Below, in pieces: positions 55,882 to 64,000 of a stretch of DNA of 64,000 bases (the stretch's first letter is position 1; the number at the start of each line of letters is the position of its first letter). A program made the translations under genes and the position numbers. The notes beneath the pieces are model-generated. The model saw nothing but the letters and a program-made list of their open reading frames with translations, searched no databases and was not told where the DNA came from. This DNA comes from Siphonodentalium dalli. Lineage: Eukaryota > Mollusca > Scaphopoda > Gadilida > Siphonodentaliidae. Location: positions 163,051,043 through 163,115,042 of the forward strand of contig CP136069.1 of the NCBI GenBank assembly GCA_032622095.1. Direction: 5' to 3'.

Positions 55882-58800
55882 GAGCAGATTAAGTTGCATT
55901 CTATATATTGCTGCATCTCTTAAAAAACAAGGAATTATATGTGCAATACTATAAAGTTATTATGCAGGTTGTGTTGAAAATTGGACGAGTGCAATATGAC
56001 TTTTCACCACACCATCTGTCTGCTTTCCCAAATTTTTTGAATAACTTAGTTGTTATTTTTGGTGTTTGTCGGTATTTAATTATCTATAATAGATTGTACA
56101 TAAGGATTAACTGTCATGTGGACTGTTTTTATGGAGATGTAACGGTGAGGTAAGTGGACATAACTTGTGTAAAACCCGAAGGGTTTTACATACAAGTTAT
56201 GTCCACTTACCTCACCGTTACATATCCATAAAAATAGTCCACATGACAGTTAATCCTTATATTTATATACATTTAGCGAAAAAGCCGCTTTTGTAAATAT
56301 ATTTAAATCGAAAAGTGTATCGTGACAAGATCAGCCCAAAATACCCAATAGCACCCTTGGCAAAAGTTAATAGGAACAATTTCTCTTCATGTTGAAACCC
56401 GATGATGTATTAAGTCAATCCTGCGCGAGTCAAAATGCGCCCAAAGCATTACGCGTTCGTCTTTCCAAACCTAATGACGTATCGATGGTGTTATTAGCTT
56501 GGTGTTATGATGCGTTACGCATTCACCGAGAAATAACTGCAACTAGCCACGTGGGCGCCGACCATTCAGAATGCTGGATTTAGTGATGACAACACTTAGT
56601 GTGTAAATATATGTATTTGATCATCAGGAGGCATGACTTGGAATAGTAAACAGGGAAGTGAAAAAAGAACTCAATGCGGAAGTGAAACGTCTGATACATT
56701 CACCAGAGTATTGCGCGCGCATAAAAATTCACCGATAACTTTGGAAATAGTGTTACTCCGTGACGTCACATTGTCCCGGTAATTCCAGGATTATAATGTG
56801 ACAGCTTTTGTTCAATCAGAAATAGTGTTAGTTATATAAAGGATGGATAATAAAACATATTATTGATCAACCGTAACCTGCATATATATCAAAAGATAAC
56901 TAGTATTAAATCGTGCCATATGTAAAGTATCCAAATATATTAATTGCGTATTGAATCAGATGATGTTTTGATAACAATCAGCTCTATGTGTAAATTAGTC
57001 TCTGATCATCAAGAGATTAGTTGGCTTCAGAAAAGAGTGACACATATTAAGCTGACTGGGGATTATAACAGTGCACGTCGTGTAATGATGTGGGAGCCTT
57101 CACCTAGGTTATTTCTCTCCAATAATACTTGTTTATGCGTGCATAGTTGTATTTATTGTAGGAGTGCATCATTTTCTTCATGGTTGCAATGGTGTCGCAA
57201 CACGATGGACTTGCGCACACATGTCGCCAATACATCACCTTTGTTCCCGCCGAATGTTGGTGTGGAACAAATATTGTTTTCAAAGCACCCCCCCCCACAC
57301 ACACACACACACGTTGAACTGAACATAATGCGTCGTAACAACCATCATATATGTAATGTGTTAATTGGAATATAATAATGATATTGCATAATTGAATGAG
57401 TTGAGTTGAGTTATTTTTTCTTTAATGCACATGTCTTTATTTCCTCTTTGGTTGTGATAAAGAAATCATTATGAATTGTTTAACCCCAGCCGTCTTTGTG
57501 TCGTTTCCCCAAGCTACAATGTGATTTAGTGATAAAGATGGATATAAAATTCGTCGCAAATCAATCAGATTCAATACTCAATTTATTAACCTCGTCCACT
57601 AAATTAGATTCGAGCCCCGCTTGATAAATCTCGACTTTAAATGGAATTTATTGCAATCGGCCAATATATTTCGTATAGTTTCGAGTTATTGATATCGGCA
57701 TGCCAGTCGTCAATACAAAATTTAGTTGGCTACTGGAGAGTAAATGTGTTGTTCAGAAATAAATATTCGTTTCTCCGTTCGATACGGTTACTGGAATCCA
57801 TATAGCTACCCGTACCGCAACACGTGTTGCAACCACAAACTGTTTTACAGGAATAATTCAGCGCATCGACTGGTATATATAGTGTGAGCAAATTGAAAAA
57901 ACATTGATATATGGTGCAGACAAATTGTTAATCGCATTCGCTTTATTGGCAGATATACGTATCGTTATGGATTATTGGACAATTTAAAATTAAATGGCTG
58001 ACATGTTGGCAACATTTCAAACAATTGGATTTTACAAATAATTTCATAGACTATTCGAATGTTGGATTTTCCAGACTGAGAAAATAGGTTATGATTGCTC
58101 GAACATACAATTCCGTTAGCTAGCTTGTCCAATCAATATTCGACTCGCTCCAAAATCATTCGTACAAAAAGATTTTTGGTGTCATGCTTTACTATACTAT
58201 CAGATAATACCAAACATCATAACTATAAATTCGCGAATAACGGAGAAACAAACAGTAGTTATCTAAACTGCATTAGAAACTTTCCGTTAGTATATATCAA
58301 CCTTAAAATATAAATCAAATTGTTCCCTTACCTTCGGCTTCACCGTCGCAAACAGAACATGGATATATGACCATAACTGGTAGAACTCGTGGTGGTCGCA
58401 TTATGATAAAATCAAGATGTCGATTTGACACAATTTAGAAAGTAACCATTTTATATATCAATGCAACTATATCATTGGTTCATTCCATTGGTTGCAAATT
58501 ACATTCGACTGGGTTTCTTGCCATGTACACGAAGCCATCATGCATCTCAATCGTCCCACGGATGAGGCCAAGGTTCATAATCCGATTTTAAAATCTCTTA
58601 ATCTGATCATGTTTTAAATCCCAATTAATTCGCACGATCGTATAACTACTGTCGAAACCAATTCCTATAAAAACACGTACAATTGATACATGTACATTAT
58701 TCATGATTATTTATTGTAACGAAAACAGCCAAAAGTAAATCGGACGAGAACTCGAAGTAAATTAGTTAATCACTGGACTGATAATCACAAGGGATTCACC

Positions 58801-59143
58801 AAAATAAATAAATAAATTGAATTTAAGTCCGTGGTGACGAATGTGACACCTCGCTATAATCCATACACAATGTCACATGCAGTGCTTTGAATAGCTTACC
58901 ACTTTAAGTCACTACACATGCGACTATCATGACCTGAACCATGTTGATTTATAATAAATAAACATGGGGTTACCCCCCCACATTCACATATTCAGTTGTT
59001 TTATAATTAATTTTTGCATGTACCATAAAGAAAATTATCCGGGTCTCATACATATGTGTTTCAATTGATATGTTATCACTCACCTCGTATACGTTTTCGA
59101 ATATCGGTGTTGATCTAGCAGGACCAGAATACACTCTTCGCTG
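55882..59143. other. Interior of the 8.7 kb element, right part
   Basis: AT-rich sequence without recognisable domains. The longest frames (143 codons at 56944-57375 and several of 60-80) show no known motif. It contains the strong palindrome listed at 56100-56260 and a C run followed by (CA)n at about 57288-57311. Confidence 0.5.
56100..56260. repeat. 161-bp near-perfect palindrome
   Basis: Two 80-bp arms meet near 56180. Inner arms GATGTAACGGTGAGGTAAGT and GGACATAACTTGT are matched exactly by ACAAGTTATGTCCACTTACC and TCACCGTTACAT. Outer arms AGGATTAACTGTCATGTGGA and TCCACATGACAGTTAATCCT are also exact. The tip is GTAAAACCC/GGGTTTTAC. Only a few mismatches exist. Confidence 0.9.
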
Positions 59144-61195
59144 CATGATATGATGTCCATTTCCGTGGTCGTGCAACCAGGGAAGATGCGGTTTGTGCCT
59201 TTTTGGATTTCGCGTACCCGTGGAACCGGTCGCAAATTAGCGGTTAACAGTGCCATATCCACCCGAGCTATCGACTTGGGGGTTGGAACTATGGTCCATT
59301 CGGGTCCATTCTACACGTTAGTGCAAACCCCATCACGCTCGGACTCATAGGAGCGGTCCGGTCGGCGGGTGTTAATTTCGGCGTTTTTGCGTACATTTAT
59401 AGCGAATTCGGCAGCAGCGTATGGGTTAATTTATTCACTTCCGCTGCAGCTAGCGACTTGTCCGATCGCCCATGGATGCATATGGGTATTCACTTCATGA
59501 TATAATGTCCATTTCCGTGGTCAGGCAGTCAGGGGAGGTGCGGTCGGCGCCTTTTCGGATTTCCCGTACCTGGCGGAAACGGCCGCCAGTCAGGGGTTAA
59601 CAGTGCCGTGACCGCTCGAGCTATCGACTTGGGGATTGGAACTTTGGTACATTCGGGTCCATTCTACACGATAGTGCAAACCCCATCTCGCTCGGACCCC
59701 TGGGGGCGGTCCGGTCGGCGCGTGTTAATTTCGTCGTTTTTGCGTACATTTATAGCGAATTCGGCAGCAGCGTATGGGTTAATTTATTCACTTACGCTGC
59801 AGCTAGCGACTTGTCCGATCGCCCATGGATGCATAGGGGTATTCACTTCATGATATAAAGTCCATTTCCGTGGTCAGGCAGTCAGGGGAGGTGCGGTCGG
59901 CGCCTTTTTGGATTTCTCGTACCTGGCGGAAACGGCCGCCAGTCAGGGGTTAACAGTGCCGTGACCGCTCGAGCTATCGACTTGGAGATTGGAACGTTGG
60001 TACATTCGGGTCCATTCTACACGATAGTGCAAACCCCATCTCGCTCGGACCCCTGGGGGCGGTCCGGTCGGCGGGTGTTAATTTCGTCGTTTTTTCGTAC
60101 ATTTATAGCGAATTCGGCAGCAGCGTATGGGTTAATTTATTCACTTCCGCTGCAGCTAGCGACTTGTCCGATCGCCCATGGATGCATATGGGTATTCACT
60201 TCATGATATAAAGTCCATTTCCGTGGTCAGGCAGTCAGGGGAGGTGCGGTCGACGCCTTTTTGGATTTCTCGTACCTGGCGGAAACGGCCGCCAGTCAGG
60301 GGTTAACAGTGCCGTGACCGCTCGAGCTATCGACTTGGGGATTGGAACTTTGGTACATTCGGGTCCATTCTACACGATAGTGCAAACCCCATCTCGCTCG
60401 GACCCCTGGGGGCGGTCCGGTCGGCGGGTGTTAATTTCGTCGTTTTTGCGTACATTTATAGCGAATTCGGCAGCAGCGTATGGGTTTATTTATTCACTTC
60501 CGCTGCAGCTAGCGACTTGTCCGATCGCCCATGGATGCATAGGGGTATTCACTTCATGATATAATGTCCATTTCCGTGGTCAGGCAGTCAGGGGAGGTGC
60601 GGTCGGCGCCTTTTTGGATTTCCCGTACCTGGCGGAAACGGCCGCCAGTCAGGGGTTAACAGTGCCGTGACCGCTCGAGCTATCGACTTGGGGATTGGAA
60701 CTATGGTACATTCGGGTCCATTCTACACGATAGTGCATACCCCATCACGCTCGGACCCACAGGGGCGGTCCGGTCGGCGGGTGTTAATTTCGGCGTTTTT
60801 GCGTACATTTATAGCGAATTCGGCAGCAGCGTATGGGTTAATTTATTCACTTCCGCTGCAGCTAGCGACTTGTCCGATCGCCCATGGATGCATATGGGTA
60901 TTCACTTCATGATATAAAGTCCATTTCCGTGGTCAGGCAGTCAGGGGAGGTGCGGTCGGCGCCTTTTTGGATTTCTCGTACCTGGCGGAAACGGCCGCCA
61001 GTCAGGGGTTAACAGTGCCGTGACCGCTCGAGCTATCGACTTGGGGATTGGAACTTTGGTACATTCGGGTCCATTCTACACGATAGTGCAAACCCCATCT
61101 CGCTCGGACCCCTGGGGGCGGTCCGGTCGGGTGCGGTCGGGTCCGGTCGGGTGCGGTCGGGTGCGGTCGGGTGCGGTCGGGTTTTAGTAGGACCC
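59144..61195 (-). repeat. Right arm: 353-bp tandem units, inverted
   Basis: This is the reverse complement of the left-arm unit at the same 353-bp period. The innermost unit (59144-59400) is clearly diverged, while the outer units are nearly identical to one another. The array closes with (GGTGCGGTCG)n and GGGTTTTAGTAGGACCC. Repeated 81-codon frames here are artefacts of the array. Confidence 0.95.
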
Positions 61196-61203
61196 CTATC
61201 GAC

Positions 61204-62454
61204 GCCTGTCAACATTCATATTGGTCCAATAACCAGAAGGAATACTATAGGTAAGTGCGATTATTGAGACACCAAATACAAGTTAGAAGCGATTCAAATT
61301 AAACGTATAAATTATTTTGTCATGAACGTTTTGCGGATAACAATAAGTACACAAGAGCGCACACAAATGACATAACTTTACCAACTATTTCTAACGTTAC
61401 ACATAAACTTTCTTTGCTGTCATGTACATAATGTTGAAACAAGGGCCCTTCTGTTGCGTTATAATCCCGATCACCCCTTTTCGGAGGCAGATATATATAA
61501 TCGGGTGAACGGTAGACGTGAACGGTGTCTCGAATTGTTTATATTATACAATGGCTCCAAAATAGGAAAATGGGAGACACAATTGCCAATCTAGCCTGGT
61601 TTAAATGTGGCATTACTGGTTAGATGATTTAATTAATTTACAAATCTGTGATCAGGATAACATGCAAATAAGAGATTTGGATGCGTAATAGTTTCATAGC
61701 CGTGCATGCAGGCCGACTCCGTGTGTTTGGCGATACATCTATCTCCGCTGAAGTTTGTCATCAGCTGTTGCGGGACAATTTTGTAATTGCAATGTTGTAA
61801 CCAGTTAACGATTTTATATTTATATTTCTCAGTTCTATCATAGCTTTATCAGTTAGAAGAAGGTTAATACTGGAATTCGCCCTGTCGTGGTCTGTTTTTG
61901 GGATTGAAATTCATAACATAGATATTAATATAAAGTTAATACAGGAGGGTCTGGGGGTCAACATCGGGGAATTTTTGAAAATCTAATGCTCTGATGGTGA
62001 ATCTGATGCTTTCTGAAGCATTATTGTTATATAATATTGTACTATTCAGGTTAAACAAATTTAGTCATATTTTAGAAGACAAATTGTTAATAGTTTGTGC
62101 TTTTCTGTAATATCTGTATGCATGCTCAGTGATCTCATAGCTGCAAGTCATGACTAAATTTGGTAAGTTTCTACTCTCCTAATCTACTCATTGTACAACA
62201 CACTGAATATTCTGTAGTTTATTAGACTGTTCCTTTTTGAATGGAAATGTCCTGAATACCGCGTAACAGAACATGGGAGTGACACCAACAACCCTGATCT
62301 GACGGTGCCACTTTTACAATTATGAACAACATAATTATATTCCTCATCACGGAGATTCCTGTCTATAATCTATATTCCAAAAATATATTGCGGCCCTCCA
62401 TACTAACCCTTGATCTAGGACTACAACGGAATTACTTTTAAACATTAATTTACT
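61204..62454. other. AT-rich DNA, no feature seen
   Basis: Outside the 8.7 kb element no recognised feature occurs up to the TTAA element. Confidence 0.5.
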
Positions 62455-63003
62455 TTAAAGATACGGGCGGCGTTGGCGGTGGGTATGCTGTTAAAATATT
62501 CACCTCCGTCAAAAACCGCCATAAACAGAACGAATAGTAAAATACAGACAGACTTTGTTCTTATGTCTTCAGAAATATGGCATAAACAGTATGTTGTTGT
62601 CAATTTTGTTTCCTTTGTTATGTAAACAAAAGCAAAAAACGTTACGGTTCCTGACTGTTTTTTAGATCCGGATATGGTAAACATAAAGAGCTTTATTTGT
62701 TACTGTTTCCTGATATGGAAAAAAATAAATGCCGTTTATATCAGTTGTGTGTGATTAACCAATATAATTCCGCTGTATTATGTAAACAGCAGCACAACTT
62801 CTGTAACACGAGCAGGCTCTTGTTTACGTACACCATCGTACACTTGACGACAATATACTATTTACCCGCTGATAAGGTTTGGCATATGAACAAAACTGAT
62901 ATATTTTAATATTCCTTCTGCTGATGGCGATTTGTACAATTATGAATATTTCTTAAACGAATGTCGCCTGTGACATATGGCGAAAGTGGGAAATTGCCTT
63001 TAA
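62455..63003. mobile_element. TTAA-flanked nonautonomous element, copy 2
   Basis: Same orientation and about 85-90% identity to 33810-34336. It starts TTAA then AGATACGGGCGGCGTT. The right end is disturbed: after AACGAATGTCGCCTGTG the usual terminus is replaced by about 25 unrelated bases before GCCTTTAA at 62996-63003. There is no ORF. Confidence 0.72.
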
Positions 63004-63009
63004 ATATAT

Positions 63010-63830
63010 TGATTAAAACTAGAATGTTTAAATACTGGTGCAAAGTCACAAATAGCGAACCTGAAAGATTTCCAAAAATGTTACTGAATCTAACGCAATC
63101 AATGTTTATAATGCGATGACAGAACAGATGAAAACATTTTCCCCTGGTTGAGCTCTATTCACGCGTTGATAGACAAATGTAATCTGCCGCATATATGGTG
63201 TCAGGTCATGCCACCTACGCAGATCAGCTGGTATCATATCTAAAATGTTGCCTTATTTCCGAACAAAGAGATTCTTGGGAACGTGATATGAACACAAGTC
63301 GTGGTAAATATACCGAATTTTCAAACACGACTTTGAATTTTAACCCTATCTTGATGTACTTAGCGACCATAACCGAACATTGTTATGCAAAATCCGAACT
63401 AGTAACCATAAGTTACCAATAGAAACGGGACGGTGGAACAGTACCGAACGTAATGACCGCACTTGCGTGTTATGCGATATAGCGATAATTGGTGACGAAT
63501 TTCACAACCTTCTCGTATGTGAAAAAATGACCAACGCCCGGCGCAGATTGTTACCAAATGTCCAATGTTAACTGGCCGACGCCTTAATACAATATTGATG
63601 AGTGATTTACTCAACGACGACAATGTAACACATCTCCGCAAGTTGTGCGAATTTATTAAGCTTGTAAATCGATAAATGACCGAATAACTCAGCTAGACAA
63701 TAAGTCGAACAAGCAATATCATAATTTATGAAAGAACAGTACCGATATACGCATACACATAGTTATTGATGTATAATTATAAATATGTATATGTAAGCAT
63801 ATACAATAAATTTATTTAGTTGTATAAATT
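63010..63830 (+). pseudogene. L1-clade LINE ORF2 C-terminus and 3' end
   Basis: Across frames the translation gives FKYWCKVTNSEPERFPKML (63023 on), WLSSIHALIDKCNLPHIWCQ (63145 on), IYRIFKHDFEF-like (63310 on), then KIRTSNHKLPIETGRW and RTCVLCDIAIIGDEFHNLLV-C (63383-63520). It ends NDDNVTHLRKLCEFIKLVNR and a stop near 63675. The C-x2-C...H-x4-C motif and the NHKLPIETGRW block are standard for the C-terminus of L1-clade ORF2 in aquatic animals. Several frameshifts and stops make it dead. An A/T-rich 3' region with AATAAA (63806) follows. It may be the same family as the RT relic at 6.5 kb. Confidence 0.85.
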
Positions 63831-64000
63831 TAGGGCCACCTAAACATTTTGTTGCCGATTGCCACCAAACTTATATATAATCATCCCCATAATATGAGGA
63901 ATCTAATGGTGTGGTTTAAATATGTCAAAAGTCGCGCCGTTCGCGTCAGGGATGCCCGGAAGGGAAGAGGGGCACCAAAATTTATCAAAATAATTTTAGC
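63831..64000. other. Window end, no feature seen
   Basis: No recognised feature. Confidence 0.5.

Larger units (their letters stand above)
52487..61195. mobile_element. 8.7 kb element with satellite-built inverted termini and 8-bp TSD
   Basis: The 8-bp direct repeat CTATCGAC lies exactly outside both ends (52479-52486 and 61196-61203). The termini are inverted: CGGTCCTACTAAAACCCG on the left, GGGTCCTACTAAAACCCG on the right strand. Next comes a 10-bp repeat (CCCGACCGCA) several times in each arm, then head-to-tail 353-bp units: about 6.3 on the left (to 54789) and about 5.8 on the right (from about 59144). The roughly 4.35 kb between the arms holds a nested CCGAAT-rich element and a long palindrome but no recognisable transposase. 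An 8-bp duplication occurs in hAT, P and a few other superfamilies; the CGGTCC start is not typical of hAT. Superfamily unknown to me. Confidence 0.85.

Noticed and set aside
59608-60912. Four nearly identical 81-codon ORFs at 353-bp spacing
   Set aside because: They lie wholly inside the inverted satellite arm and recur only because the array does.

Overview
The window looks like intergenic or heterochromatic DNA from a eukaryote, most likely a marine invertebrate of the lophotrochozoan or cnidarian kind. It is AT-rich (roughly 60-65% by eye). It has no operons and no dense coding, and almost everything recognisable is a mobile element or a tandem array. The elements are an L1-clade non-LTR retrotransposon, a second LINE with a jockey/CR1-like C-terminus, Tc1/mariner-type and TTAA-flanked miniature elements, a Polinton/virus-type packaging ATPase, and a decayed member of the CXC-tailed protein family that is multicopy in cnidarian and mollusc genomes. 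This phylum guess is inference. I see no rRNA gene, no intact tRNA gene, no CRISPR array and no host gene I can support; spliced host exons could be present but unseen.

Layout. 0-12 kb: a decayed 1.3 kb palindrome with tandem-repeat ends (2.55-3.86), a TTAA-flanked MITE (5.14-5.60), an L1-clade reverse transcriptase relic (6.49-6.96), a 3.3 kb element with tandem-repeat terminal inverted repeats around a broken CXC-family gene (7.73-11.0), and the first of four elements carrying a 67-bp perfect hairpin module (11.7-12.1). 12-24 kb: a 1.1 kb retroposon with a 257-codon ORF and a 14-bp target duplication, a Tc1-type MITE, a scrambled repeat block, and an intact 501-codon packaging-ATPase-like ORF on the minus strand. 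24.2-27.5 kb: a satellite of 68-bp monomers with a clear 6-mer higher-order repeat. 27.5-49 kb: tRNA-derived SINEs, many MITEs and foldbacks, a second copy of the ORF-bearing retroposon in the opposite orientation, minisatellites and two LINE C-terminal relics. 49.4-52.2 kb: a pile of Helentron-like ends. 52.49-61.20 kb: an 8.7 kb element whose inverted arms are each about 2 kb of 353-bp tandem repeats, flanked by an 8-bp direct repeat. 61.2-64 kb: a second copy of a TTAA-flanked element and an L1-clade LINE 3' end.

How the parts relate. There is no pathway here; the connections are transpositional. Three unrelated elements (2.5, 7.7 and 52.5 kb) have terminal inverted repeats built from tandem arrays. 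One hairpin module is shared by two otherwise different MITE families. The ORF-bearing retroposon occurs twice at full length with its ORF open in both copies, which suggests recent or continuing activity driven by an absent partner LINE. The ATPase ORF is the only long intact gene apart from those two ORFs.
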